From Nitrospirota bacterium (lineage in GTDB: Bacteria > Nitrospirota > Nitrospiria > Nitrospirales > UBA8639): DNA of 18,044 nucleotides. Positions within the stretch are counted from its first letter, which is position 1, and every line of letters starts with the position of its first letter. The translations under genes and the position numbers were made by a program. Below, one piece after another: positions 1 to 8,712 of the stretch. Below the pieces are notes generated by a model. It did no database searches. It was not told the DNA's origin and worked only from the letters and a program-made list of their open reading frames with translations. Where the stretch lies: contig JAOUQB010000011.1 of NCBI GenBank assembly GCA_029879555.1, positions 1-18,044 of the forward strand, read 5' to 3'.

Positions 1-107
1 AAATTCAATTCAGGCCATGGACGAGCCCATTGGGCTTATTGGTCGCGGTGAGGTCTTGGTGTCCATCCCTTTCTTCTCAATGGCAACTGCTCCATACTTC
101 CCTCTCA

Positions 108-140
108 TTGTTGATGATGCATTATTCTCATTTCTATCTA
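108..140 (+). promoter_or_regulatory. Possible sigma-70-type promoter of ppdK
   Basis: A TTGATG box (111-116) and a TATCTA box (135-140) are 18 nt apart and end 31 nt before the ppdK start. Both boxes are imperfect and the implied leader is short, so this is only a candidate. The rest of 1-107 shows no gene or site I can support. Confidence 0.25.
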
Positions 141-171
141 AGAGTCCTGGTAGGGTAAAGGAGAGCGAGAC

Positions 172-3100
172 ATGCGGCAGAAAAAATACGTCTATTTCTT
201 CGGTGACGGTAAAGCTGAGGGATCGGGAAATATGAAGGAGCTCTTGGGTGGCAAGGGGTCTGGGTTGGCTGAGATGACCAACTTGAAGATTTCGGTGCCT
301 TCCGGATTCACGATTACCACCGAGGCCTGTGTAGAATATTTCTATTCCAAAAAACGATATCCTGGTGGCATGTGGGATCAAGCGCTCCATGGTCTTCATA
401 AGGTGGAAAAGACCATGAAGGCGCGATTGGGTGATGTTGACCATCCCTTATTGGTGTCTGTTCGGTCCGGGGCGAGAGCGTCCATGCCTGGCATGATGGA
501 CACGGTATTAAATCTTGGCCTGAACCAGCAGACAGTGCAAGGTCTTTCGAAGAAAACGAATAACCCCAGGTTCGCGGTGGATGCGTATCGGCGCTTCATC
601 ACGATGTTTTCGAGTGTGGTGATGGGCATGTCCCGCGAGGGTTTTGAAAAAGCCTTAGAGGCGGTGAAGCGCGCTGAAGGGGCCACTCATGATACGGATT
701 TGCAGGAAGAAGCGTTGGGCGGTTTGGTTGAGCAATATTTAGCATTAGTCAAATTGGAAACGGGACGTGATTTTCCACAAGATCCCTTCGAGCAACTGAG
801 AATGTCCATTAATGCCGTGTTTGATTCCTGGTTTGGTGACCGGGCAGTGACCTATCGGCGGCTCTATGACATTCCGGATGAATGGGGGACGGCGGTTAAT
901 GTGCAGTCCATGGTGTTTGGGAATATGGGGAATACGAGTGGAACTGGGGTCGCCTTTACTCGAAACCCAGCTAATGGCATGTCGACCTTTTTTGGAGAAT
1001 GTCTTCTAAATGCGCAAGGAGAAGATGTGGTCGCCGGGATTCGGACGCCTTTGCCGGTAGGATCGTTACACGAAAGTCTCCCCAGTGCGTACAAAGACCT
1101 CATTAAAACCCAACGTATTCTTGAAAAACATTATCGGGACATGTTGGATCTTGAATTCACGATTCAAGAAGGTAAATTGTACATGTTGCAAACCCGGGTG
1201 GGAAAACGTACGGGGATTGCGGCCGTTCGCATTGCGGTGGATATGGTTCGAGAGGGTCTCATTGACCGGAAAGAAGCTGTCAAACGTGTAGCCCCAGAAC
1301 AACTCTCCCAATATCTCTATCCCATATTTGAAAGCAGTGAAGAGGAAAAATTTCCATCAGTCGGCAAAGGATTGCCAGCTGGCCCAGGGGCTGCGGCAGG
1401 GCGAATCGCGCTCACCCCCGATCGAGCGGTGGAGTTGAAGGCCAAAGGCGAACGCGCCATTTTAGTTCGGCATGAAACCAGTCCTGATGATATTCACGGT
1501 ATGCATGCGGCCGAAGGATTTTTGACGGCCAAAGGGGGAATGACCTCTCACGCGGCAGTCGTCGCCAGGCAGATGGGTAAAGTCTGTATTGCTGGTTGTG
1601 ATGCGGTTGATGTCCTGCCAGATGGGACGGTGCAATTTGGCACGCTAATTTTATCTGAGGGAGAGTATATCTCTTTAAATGGCTTCACGGGGAAAGTGTA
1701 TGTCGGGGATATTTCGGTGGTTGATTCAGAGGTGATTCAAGTCATTCAAGGTCGTATGGATTTCAAGGACTCGGAAAAATATCAGTATTTTTCCAAAATC
1801 TTAAAGTGGGCGGATGCGTTCCGTGGGTTGCGTGTCCGCTCGAATGCGGATGTGCCCGATCAAGCCCAGATTGCCCGTGGCTTTGGGGCGGAAGGAATCG
1901 GCCTCTGCCGCACGGAACATATGTTTTTTGCCGAGGATCGTGTATCCATCATGCAGCAAATGATTTTGGCCTCCTCTCGCGAGGAACGGGAGCTGTATTT
2001 GGAGCAGTTGCTTCCCCTGCAGCGGCAGGATTTCATCGGGCTTTATCGTGAGATGAAGGGATTCCCGGTCACCATTCGTTTATTGGACCCCCCGCTCCAT
2101 GAATTTTTGCCGAAGCGAGAACAGTTGTTGGTGGAGCTGGCCAAACTGGAGCTCACGAACGGCGATCCAGCAGAAATGAAAGAGAAACAACGGATCTTAG
2201 ATCGAGTGGAGGAGCTCCACGAATATAATCCTATGCTGGGCCTTCGAGGGTGTCGTTTAGGGATCACGATGCCGGAGATCACCAGAATGCAAGTCCGAGC
2301 CATTTTCGAGGCAGCTTGCGAAGTGGCCAGGGAAGGCAAGAAAATTGTTCCGGAGATCATGATTCCGTTGGTCGGCATGGCTTCGGAAATGAAAGCCCAA
2401 AAAGAACTCATTCGGGAAGTGGCTCAACACACCATGGCGCAATATGGCATGAAATTGAATTATTTGGTGGGGACGATGATTGAATTGCCACGTGCGGCGA
2501 TTACAGCCGGGCAAATTGCCAAAGATGCGGAATTCTTCTCCTTTGGGACGAATGATTTGACCCAAACCACATTTGGGTTTTCGCGCGACGACGCCGGGCC
2601 CTACATCGGGTTTTATCTGGATCGGCAGGACCGATGCCCGGTCTGTCAGCGCAACAATGTGGATTGGAAAAAAATGGTCTGCCGGATGTGCAAAGCCACC
2701 ATCGACAAGAAGGCCGAGAATATTTTAGATGCCGATCCGTTTGCCGTGTTGGACCAAGAAGGCGTGGGGGCGTTGATGAAGTTGGCCATTCAGGATGGTC
2801 GGAACACTCGCCCAAGCATTAAGTTGGGGATTTGTGGTGAACATGGAGGTGAGCCGAGTTCGGTTATGTTCTGCCATGAATTAGGGCTGAACTATGTGAG
2901 CTGCTCACCCTATCGTGTGCCCATTGCACGGCTGGCTGCGGCCCAAGCGGCGTTGGCCGTTCTTGAGCGACGTGAGGGTCAGCCTTCGGTCAAGAAAACG
3001 GGTAAGGCAAAACAGACCGCGACTAACAAACCGACTAAGTCTGTCGCCAAAAAGAAAGCACACACGAAAAAAGCAACGACAAAGAAAATTGCCACTAAAA

Positions 3101-3192
3101 AAGTTGCAGCCAAAAAGGCGGCAGTGAAAAAAAAGGCAGTCACGAAATCTGCGCCTCGTAAGAAATCCTCAACCTCCTCAAAACGACGGTGA
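172..3192 (+). CDS. ppdK: Pyruvate, phosphate dikinase with zinc-ribbon-like insertion and lysine-rich tail
   Basis: The enzyme reversibly converts pyruvate, ATP and phosphate to PEP, AMP and pyrophosphate. In autotrophs with a reductive TCA cycle it feeds pyruvate into gluconeogenesis. The order is an N-terminal ATP-grasp domain (about 1-345), a swivelling phosphohistidine domain with GGMTSHAAVVARQMGK (catalytic His460, regulatory-type Thr458), and a PEP/pyruvate barrel ending in GICGEHGGEPSS (catalytic Cys888) and the family signature VPIARLAAAQAAL. AAGGAG at 158-163 lies 8 nt before the ATG and fixes the start. The protein has 1006 residues against about 870-900 for the family. Two features add length: an insertion with Cys822, 825, 837 and 840 (CX2C-X11-CX2C), and a 66-residue C-terminal tail (941-1006) with 24 Lys, 3 Arg and no acidic residue. 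The stop overlaps the ribD start, so the two are probably cotranscribed. Confidence 0.96.
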   Translation: MRQKKYVYFFGDGKAEGSGNMKELLGGKGSGLAEMTNLKISVPSGFTITTEACVEYFYSKKRYPGGMWDQALHGLHKVEKTMKARLGDVDHPLLVSVRSGARASMPGMMDTVLNLGLNQQTVQGLSKKTNNPRFAVDAYRRFITMFSSVVMGMSREGFEKALEAVKRAEGATHDTDLQEEALGGLVEQYLALVKLETGRDFPQDPFEQLRMSINAVFDSWFGDRAVTYRRLYDIPDEWGTAVNVQSMVFGNMGNTSGTGVAFTRNPANGMSTFFGECLLNAQGEDVVAGIRTPLPVGSLHESLPSAYKDLIKTQRILEKHYRDMLDLEFTIQEGKLYMLQTRVGKRTGIAAVRIAVDMVREGLIDRKEAVKRVAPEQLSQYLYPIFESSEEEKFPSVGKGLPAGPGAAAGRIALTPDRAVELKAKGERAILVRHETSPDDIHGMHAAEGFLTAKGGMTSHAAVVARQMGKVCIAGCDAVDVLPDGTVQFGTLILSEGEYISLNGFTGKVYVGDISVVDSEVIQVIQGRMDFKDSEKYQYFSKILKWADAFRGLRVRSNADVPDQAQIARGFGAEGIGLCRTEHMFFAEDRVSIMQQMILASSREERELYLEQLLPLQRQDFIGLYREMKGFPVTIRLLDPPLHEFLPKREQLLVELAKLELTNGDPAEMKEKQRILDRVEELHEYNPMLGLRGCRLGITMPEITRMQVRAIFEAACEVAREGKKIVPEIMIPLVGMASEMKAQKELIREVAQHTMAQYGMKLNYLVGTMIELPRAAITAGQIAKDAEFFSFGTNDLTQTTFGFSRDDAGPYIGFYLDRQDRCPVCQRNNVDWKKMVCRMCKATIDKKAENILDADPFAVLDQEGVGALMKLAIQDGRNTRPSIKLGICGEHGGEPSSVMFCHELGLNYVSCSPYRVPIARLAAAQAALAVLERREGQPSVKKTGKAKQTATNKPTKSVAKKKAHTKKATTKKIATKKVAAKKAAVKKKAVTKSAPRKKSSTSSKRR

Positions 3193-4322
3193 CCACCGTC
3201 CCATCCGATCATCTCTACATGAAGCGCGCCCTTTCCCTGGCAGCCAGGGGGAAAGGGAAGACCAGTCCGAACCCCATGGTGGGGGCCGTCATCGTGAGTC
3301 ACGGTCACGTGGTCGGCGAAGCGTATCATCAACAGGCAGGAAAACCGCATGCAGAAATTTTGGCGCTTCACCGAGCGGGACCGCGTGCGCGAGGTGGCGT
3401 TCTCTATGTCACGTTGGAGCCCTGTTGCCATAGTCGTAAACGTACGCCGCCTTGTGTGCCACTCCTGATTCAGTCTGGTCTCTCGCGAATCTGTGTGGCG
3501 ATGGCCGATCCCAATCCGCAGGTGAGCGGCCAGGGTATTCATATGCTCAAACGTGCCAGACTTCAAGTCACGGTGGGTGTGTTGGAAGATGAAGCTCAGC
3601 AGCTTAATGAAGTGTATCGACAGTGGATGATGACGGGACGACCATTTGTCATCTTGAAAGGGGCGATGACGTTGGATGGTAAAATTGCGACGGCAACCGG
3701 AGACTCAAAATGGATCACCGGGGAAGAGGCGCGACAAGATGTCCATCGTCTTCGAAGTCAGGTGGATGCGGTGATGGTGGGGATTGGCACTGTCCTGGCT
3801 GATAACCCTGACCTCTCAGCGAGAGGCTCCGGGAATGCCTCAAGGGAACGAAGAGGCCGACAACCGGTCCGTGTCGTCTTGGATAGTCAATTGCAAATTC
3901 CCGCGACGGCAAAAGTTGTACAATGGGTCCATGAGCAACCGACCATTGTGTGTACGACCACTCAGGCCTCGCCTCGAAAAATTCACACATTACAAAAGCA
4001 GGGCGTACAAGTATGGGTCGTACCTCAGAAACAGGGCAAGGTTTCCTTGAAAGCGGCATTAGGAAAATTAGGGCAAGCCGGGATGTCCTCGGTCTTGTTA
4101 GAGGGTGGGAGTACCGTCAATGCCACAGCCCTTCACGAGGGTTTAGTCAATCAGGTACGATTGTATATGGCTCCCGTCTTAATGGGAGGCCAGGATGCCA
4201 AAGGCTTGATTGGGGGGGGCTCTCCTAGGAGGCTAGAACAGAGTTGGTGCCTTGTGAATCCAGAACTCACAAAGATTGGGAAAGACTGGCTGGTGAAGGC
4301 GAATATCGGTTCTCGAAAATAG
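3189..4322 (+). CDS. ribD: Bifunctional riboflavin biosynthesis protein RibD (deaminase/reductase)
   Basis: RibD deaminates diaminohydroxyphosphoribosylaminopyrimidine and then reduces the product, two early riboflavin steps in the cytosol. The N-terminal CMP/dCMP-deaminase-type domain (about 10-150) shows PNPMVGAVIV, HAE (zinc ligand His54, Glu56) and EPCCHSRKRTPPC (zinc ligands Cys79 and Cys89). The reductase domain (about 155-370) begins RPFVILKGAMTLDGKIA and has the family's TGEEAR and VGIGTVLADNP segments. Length (377) is normal. The GTG start at 3189 overlaps the ppdK stop (GTGA) and gives DHLYMKRAL, where the family normally begins. An ATG at 3219 is the alternative but would cut this helix. 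No other rib gene is nearby and I see no FMN riboswitch. A run of eight G at 4212-4219 lies inside the reading frame. Confidence 0.95.
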   Translation: MTTVPSDHLYMKRALSLAARGKGKTSPNPMVGAVIVSHGHVVGEAYHQQAGKPHAEILALHRAGPRARGGVLYVTLEPCCHSRKRTPPCVPLLIQSGLSRICVAMADPNPQVSGQGIHMLKRARLQVTVGVLEDEAQQLNEVYRQWMMTGRPFVILKGAMTLDGKIATATGDSKWITGEEARQDVHRLRSQVDAVMVGIGTVLADNPDLSARGSGNASRERRGRQPVRVVLDSQLQIPATAKVVQWVHEQPTIVCTTTQASPRKIHTLQKQGVQVWVVPQKQGKVSLKAALGKLGQAGMSSVLLEGGSTVNATALHEGLVNQVRLYMAPVLMGGQDAKGLIGGGSPRRLEQSWCLVNPELTKIGKDWLVKANIGSRK

Positions 4323-4430
4323 GAGCAACTATCCAGACATTTTTGCCTGACGTGTGATTTGAAGCCGTAAGCCACAGACCCTGTGACAGATATGCCAATG
4401 AACGAAAAACCGATGGGAGGTCACTAGCCC

Positions 4431-5225
4431 ATGACAAGCCTGAGCCCCACTGACCACCAAGACTTAACGAGAGCGGTGGACCTTCTCGAAAATCCATCCT
4501 TTGCAGCGAAGGTGACGAATCTCATCGGAGCGCCGGTAGAAAAAGCCATCACGATGCTGCCTAATGGCGTGTCTGAAAAGTTAGTGGGCACCACGCACAA
4601 AGCCTTATCCAAAGCCATGGATTTAGCCGTTTCGACGCTGGATGAACGCTATCGAGGCGAATCTGCCGATGGCGCCCATCGAGTCATGACCACCGTGAGC
4701 GGTGCCGTAGGAGGAGCCTTTGGGTTAATGGCGCTGACCGTGGAGTTGCCGATCTCAACGACCATTATGTTGCGGTCCATTGCTGATATCGCCAGAAGTG
4801 AGGGCGCACCACTTTCTGATGCGGCGACCAAGTTAGCCTGCTTAGAAGTGTTTGCATTGGGTGGGACCAAACACGATGATGATGGCGTCGATACAGGATA
4901 TTTTGCGGTCCGTGCCGCCTTAGCGGGGGCGATGACGGAGGCCGTGAAGTATTTGGCCGAGCATGGATTGTCGAGTTCCGGAGCTCCGGTGCTCGTCAGG
5001 TTTCTCGCCAAAATTGCCTCGCGATACAGTATCCAAGTCACAGAGAAAGCGGCGGCTCAGGCGATTCCTTTAGTCGGTGCTGCGGGTGGGGCCACGATCA
5101 ATTTGTTGTTTATGGATCATTTTCAGAATATGGCACGCGGACATTTTATCGTGCGCCGGTTAGAGCGAACCTATGGCAAAGACCTCATTCGAGAAGCCTA
5201 TCAACGGTTAGCGTCGAGAAACTAA
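4431..5225 (+). CDS. EcsC family protein
   Basis: The 264-residue protein matches the EcsC family (named after the third gene of the Bacillus ecs locus), whose biochemical role is not established. The recognisable core is the glycine-rich hydrophobic stretch followed by VELPISTTIMLRSIADIA (about 91-122), then LACLEVFALGG (about 135-145) and a second hydrophobic helix ending IPLVGAAGGATINLLFMDHF near the C-terminus. It probably associates with the membrane. The ATG follows GGGAGG (4415-4420) at 10 nt. It is 108 nt after ribD and 13 nt before the next gene, with which it is very likely cotranscribed. The preceding 108-nt gap shows no clear terminator or promoter. Confidence 0.88.
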   Translation: MTSLSPTDHQDLTRAVDLLENPSFAAKVTNLIGAPVEKAITMLPNGVSEKLVGTTHKALSKAMDLAVSTLDERYRGESADGAHRVMTTVSGAVGGAFGLMALTVELPISTTIMLRSIADIARSEGAPLSDAATKLACLEVFALGGTKHDDDGVDTGYFAVRAALAGAMTEAVKYLAEHGLSSSGAPVLVRFLAKIASRYSIQVTEKAAAQAIPLVGAAGGATINLLFMDHFQNMARGHFIVRRLERTYGKDLIREAYQRLASRN

Positions 5226-5238
5226 GGAGATCGCAAAT

Positions 5239-5571
5239 ATGCCGTATAGTTTTTTAATTTTTGGATTGCTCTTTCTCGCCTCCTGTACGCAGGAAACCCA
5301 AAATAAAATCGGACGGGCGGTACAGAACTGGACGGGCACTGATGGGGTGTTGGAAGTGTATGCGGGAGAAAAACTCGTCAAGCGATTTTTGAAAATTGAC
5401 AAATTAACGACCGCCACGGGTACGGAAGATGGCCAGCCACGTCCGTACCGTTTTGGCTATGGGGTCTTGGATGCCAACTTGAATGGTCTTAAAGATCCTG
5501 GTGAGCAAAAAGTCTATTTCGAATTCAGCGACTACTCGACTCCGTATATCTTTTACGAAAGCCCGACCTAA
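5239..5571 (+). CDS. Small putative lipoprotein, function unknown
   Basis: The 110-residue protein starts with a short hydrophobic signal and a lipobox LASC, so Cys16 should be lipidated after cleavage by signal peptidase II. The mature part is about 95 residues with a compact beta-rich look (VLEVYAGEKLVKRFLKIDKL, then YGVLDANLNGLKDPGE and VYFEFSDYSTPYIFYE). The DxNxNGxxDxGE stretch resembles a calcium-binding loop, but that is only a resemblance. AAGGAG (5224-5229) overlaps the stop of the EcsC gene and lies 9 nt before the ATG, which suggests translational coupling. I do not recognise the family. Confidence 0.8.
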   Translation: MPYSFLIFGLLFLASCTQETQNKIGRAVQNWTGTDGVLEVYAGEKLVKRFLKIDKLTTATGTEDGQPRPYRFGYGVLDANLNGLKDPGEQKVYFEFSDYSTPYIFYESPT

Positions 5572-5599
5572 TCCCTCGCAATAGATATTTTCTTTTTTC

Positions 5600-6910
5600 A
5601 TGCCATTCAAGGGGTTCATGAAGCTGCGCTCTGCTCCCTTTTGTTGTCTTTTCCAAGCCGTATGCTGGGGTGTCATGTTCTTTGGCCTCCAAACCGCCTT
5701 TGCCCTTGAGCCTTCACCTCTTGGTTCCTTGGTCCGAGACTATATTCGCGGAGGATCAGCCGAATCTTCTCAGGAGATTCTTCAGGCAATCCTTCAACAT
5801 CCCGATGCCAATTTCCACACGGTAGAAGCGGCGATCCGTCAGGCCCCGCGCTATTCGAACGCTCCGGTTGGTGCGCAACCTAAACGATTGGTAACGGTAC
5901 GAGGTCAGGATGCCTCGTTTGCGTTGTATGTGCCTCCTACCTATACCCCTGAGCGAGCCTATCCCCTGATTGTGTGTTTGCATGGGGCGGGGTTTACTGG
6001 CGAAGCCTATCTGGATCGATGGGTCCCGCGCTTAGAGAATCGATATATCCTGGCTTGTCCCACAATTTCTATGGGGGCCTGGTGGACGCGATTTGGCGAA
6101 GATCTCACCTTGGCAGTTTTGGGAAATGTTTCGGAGGAATATCACATCGATCCCGACCGGGTTTTTCTAACGGGTATGTCGAATGGCGGAATCGGCACGT
6201 GGATCATTGGGATGCACCATGCCGACATTTTTGCGGGTATTGCGCCCATGGCCAGTGGCATTGACGATGTCTTATTTCCTTTTCTAGCAAATTTGACGCA
6301 GACCCCGGTTTACGTGATTCATGGGGCGGAAGATCAGGTTATGCCCGTAGAGCTTAGTCGGAACTTGGTGAAAGAAATGACACGGCTCGGGATTCCTCAT
6401 CTCTATCACGAACATCAATGGACGCATCCACATGCCGGTGGCCATTTCTTTCCTCGACAGGAATTGCCGGAGTTGATTGCCTGGTTTGATCAGCAGCGAC
6501 AAATGTCATTGCCAAGAAAGGTTACAGTGGTCAGAGATGCGACGCATCTGACGCCATTCTCTTGGGTGCGGATTGATTCGACCGATCAGATTGCCGCCTT
6601 CACCGAGAACCTAATTGATAGTCGTGATGAAATGATCACGGGAGGGATTTTCGCCAAGCTTCATGCCGAGATTACTACCTCCAACACCATCGTTGTGACT
6701 GCCAATCGAATCAGGCGTTATACGGTTTTTCTCAATCAGGACCTGGTGGATTTCTCCAAACCTGTGACCGTGGAAACGAATGGGAAGATTTCGTTTGAAG
6801 GGATGGTAGAGCCCAGTATCGAAACCCTTCTTCAAGAAGTTCGAAGCGGCCCAGACACTCATATCCTTTTCCCCGCCAAACTCATCATTAACTTGCCATC
6901 ATTCCAGTGA
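5600..6910 (+). CDS. Secreted alpha/beta hydrolase (PHB-depolymerase/feruloyl-esterase-like)
   Basis: The 436-residue protein has an N-terminal signal peptide with a likely cut after AFA (residue 35, counted from 5600) and an alpha/beta-hydrolase domain (about 85-295). The oxyanion segment is PLIVCLHGAG. The nucleophile elbow GMSNGG gives Ser194, HGAEDQVMP gives Asp245, and HAGGHFF gives the probable catalytic His282. A beta-rich C-terminal region (about 300-430) resembles the extra domain seen in some secreted prolyl-oligopeptidase/PHB-depolymerase-like esterases. The substrate is unknown. The start is uncertain: ATG 5600 has no Shine-Dalgarno, while ATG 5618 follows AAGGGG at a short 3-nt spacing and gives the better signal peptide (MKLRSAPF...). 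It follows the lipoprotein gene by 28 nt on the same strand. Confidence 0.85.
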   Translation: MPFKGFMKLRSAPFCCLFQAVCWGVMFFGLQTAFALEPSPLGSLVRDYIRGGSAESSQEILQAILQHPDANFHTVEAAIRQAPRYSNAPVGAQPKRLVTVRGQDASFALYVPPTYTPERAYPLIVCLHGAGFTGEAYLDRWVPRLENRYILACPTISMGAWWTRFGEDLTLAVLGNVSEEYHIDPDRVFLTGMSNGGIGTWIIGMHHADIFAGIAPMASGIDDVLFPFLANLTQTPVYVIHGAEDQVMPVELSRNLVKEMTRLGIPHLYHEHQWTHPHAGGHFFPRQELPELIAWFDQQRQMSLPRKVTVVRDATHLTPFSWVRIDSTDQIAAFTENLIDSRDEMITGGIFAKLHAEITTSNTIVVTANRIRRYTVFLNQDLVDFSKPVTVETNGKISFEGMVEPSIETLLQEVRSGPDTHILFPAKLIINLPSFQ

Positions 6911-6954
6911 ATATTGCTTCTTGTAGGGAAAGGCGAAGATCGAAAAAGCAAGAG

Positions 6955-7833
6955 TCAGGATGTTGAGTTCGATGAGTTGTGGCAGTGTTGTTCGCGGATG
7001 GTGAGGGCTTCGGGCATCCATTTTTCGAATTGTTTAATGCGGGTTTCGTGGCTGGGATGGGTGGACATAAATTCTGCCGGTTGCTGCCCCTGGCTCATCT
7101 CCCCCATGCGCTCCCACAAGCGGGGCGCTTCGGTCGGATCGAAACATGCGCGGGCGACGAATAAGAGCCCCATATAGTCGGCTTCCGACTCATGGTCCCG
7201 TGAAAAGGGTAGGAGAACCCCGTATTGGGCGCCAACGCCTAAGGCGCCCATGACCGCGCGTTGCGTTTGATAATCCATATCTCCCAAGGCCACGCTGGCC
7301 GCCATCGATCCAATCTGGACTAACTTTTGGTAGGCCATTCGTTCTGCCCCATGCCGGGCAATGGCATGGGCAATTTCATGGCCCATGACGACGGCCAAGC
7401 CATTGGCATTTTCTGCCACAGGAAATAACCCCGTATAGACCGCTGTTTTCCCGCCTGGTAACGCAAACGCATTGGCCTGGTCGGATTGAATGACATTAAA
7501 TTCCCAGTCAAACCCTGGATCCACATCTGCGGCGGCATTGGCTAATTTCCGACCAATGGTTCTGATGAGGTCCACTGCTTCTCCTTGGGGAACCACTTGG
7601 GATTGGCTGAGAATATCTTGGTAGGATTGCAAGCCTAACGACATTTCCTGCTCACGGGTCATATCCACGAGATGTGTGCGCCCGGTGATGGGGACGGCTT
7701 CTTGATTCGAGACGTAATAGTACAGGCCGTAGATGGCAAACAGCGCAATGGGAATCAAGCGGACTTTCCAGCTCATGCGTTGGCGTGGCTGGCCACCCAT
7801 TCCGCGTCTTTGGCCAAATGGTCCTAGGCGCAT
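6955..7833 (-). CDS. Membrane-anchored M48 family metalloprotease
   Basis: The protease domain shows the zinc motif HEIAH (His152, Glu153, His156 from the 7833 start) in VVMGHEIAHAIARHGAERM. A downstream ESEAD supplies the third zinc ligand, as in M48 (BepA/LoiP/Oma1-type) peptidases. One membrane segment near the N-terminus (VRLIPIALFAIYGLYYYV) should place the enzyme on the outer face of the inner membrane, where such proteases help envelope quality control. The C-terminal STHPSHETRIKQFEKWMPEA is the usual M48 end. The open frame extends to 7953, but that start overlaps the upstream gene by 68 nt and adds low-complexity sequence. ATG 7833 gives MRLGPFGQRR... and 292 residues, the expected size. 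It lies 52 nt downstream of the DUF937 gene. Confidence 0.92.
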   Translation of the reverse strand: MRLGPFGQRRGMGGQPRQRMSWKVRLIPIALFAIYGLYYYVSNQEAVPITGRTHLVDMTREQEMSLGLQSYQDILSQSQVVPQGEAVDLIRTIGRKLANAAADVDPGFDWEFNVIQSDQANAFALPGGKTAVYTGLFPVAENANGLAVVMGHEIAHAIARHGAERMAYQKLVQIGSMAASVALGDMDYQTQRAVMGALGVGAQYGVLLPFSRDHESEADYMGLLFVARACFDPTEAPRLWERMGEMSQGQQPAEFMSTHPSHETRIKQFEKWMPEALTIREQHCHNSSNSTS

Positions 7834-7885
7834 AGCGTGCTCATTCCCAGTGAAGGCCGTGCAGGTTGACCTGCTAGAGACATGC

Positions 7886-8440
7886 TCATGCTCCGAAAAA
7901 TTTCTTGGCCGCGATACCGAGCAGATCGTCGGCAATGGATCCATCTCCATCAAAGTCTAGAAGGGACGTGAGCCCTCCTAATCCTGAAGGTTGCGCTTGG
8001 GCCTGGGCTCCGAGCATGCCTGAACCAGTGGCCTTTTGACTGAGCGCACCCATCGCCAGTGAAGCCACCATGGGCAACATTTGCTTCAGGATATCTTCCC
8101 CAATCCCGGTGTTTGCCGCAGCCTTGGAGGCGATACCCCGGCTGACCTCTTTGCTGCCGAACACATGCCCTAATATCCCGTTGCCATCTTGAATGCTCTC
8201 TGCACGGCCCAGTAACTTCGGTTGTTCCAGATATCGTTGGTGATTGCCTTTTCCCAGGGCTCCTAACAATGCCCCTAAGCCATCACCTGAAGATCCGTTA
8301 TTGCCAATGGCTCGGGCCACCGCCGGTAACAATTGGCCCAGGGCGTTTTGTGTTTGTGATTCCCCAAGACCGAGGGATTTGGACATGTTTTGAACAACTG
8401 CACCACCGCCTGCGTTCAGAATCGTCTCTAAAAGATTCAT
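7886..8440 (-). CDS. DUF937/YidB-like protein
   Basis: The 184-residue protein is rich in Gly, Ala and Leu. It starts MNLLETILNAGGGAVVQNMSK and contains ILGHVFGSKEVSRGIASKAA, both typical of DUF937 (E. coli YidB type), a family without an established function. The C-terminus LLDFDGDGSIADDLLG contains a DxDxDG loop like those of dockerin/EF-hand repeats and common in this family, so calcium binding is possible. AAAGGAG lies about 9 nt upstream of the ATG on this strand. It precedes the M48 protease gene and the two probably form an operon. The 272 nt upstream (8441-8712) show no gene or convincing promoter. Confidence 0.88.
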   Translation of the reverse strand: MNLLETILNAGGGAVVQNMSKSLGLGESQTQNALGQLLPAVARAIGNNGSSGDGLGALLGALGKGNHQRYLEQPKLLGRAESIQDGNGILGHVFGSKEVSRGIASKAAANTGIGEDILKQMLPMVASLAMGALSQKATGSGMLGAQAQAQPSGLGGLTSLLDFDGDGSIADDLLGIAAKKFFGA

Positions 8441-8712
8441 GAGAAAAACTCCTTTCGCCAGAATGAAGGAATAAAAAGGAAAATGTATGTGCCTTTAAGA
8501 CTTTCACAAACGAGAGGGGAAGGAAAGCTTACGTTAAGCCGGGGAAAAGTGCTATACGGGATTTCACTGAGAAAAAAAGGCTTGTTGAAACTCGCTTAGG
8601 TGTAGAGGCTTAAGGGCTGACAGGGTTATCTGGCCAAAACCCACTATGGCGTTGAGAGAGGATAGGCTGAGGGAATAGGTGATATTGACTGGGCGTCAAG
8701 AAATATTGGGTA

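Noticed and set aside
17..235. + strand open frame overlapping the ppdK start
   Set aside because: No ribosome binding site, no recognisable sequence, and it overlaps the well-supported ppdK start in another frame.
3189..3250. Possible FMN riboswitch before ribD
   Set aside because: ribD starts inside the ppdK stop, so there is no leader that could hold one, and no RFN-like motifs were seen upstream.
6914..6951. TTGCTT/AAGCAA inverted repeat between convergent genes
   Set aside because: Only 6 bp with a 26-nt loop; too weak to call a bidirectional terminator.
7834..7953. N-terminal extension of the M48 protease
   Set aside because: It overlaps the DUF937 gene by 68 nt and adds residues atypical of the family; ATG 7833 gives the usual architecture.
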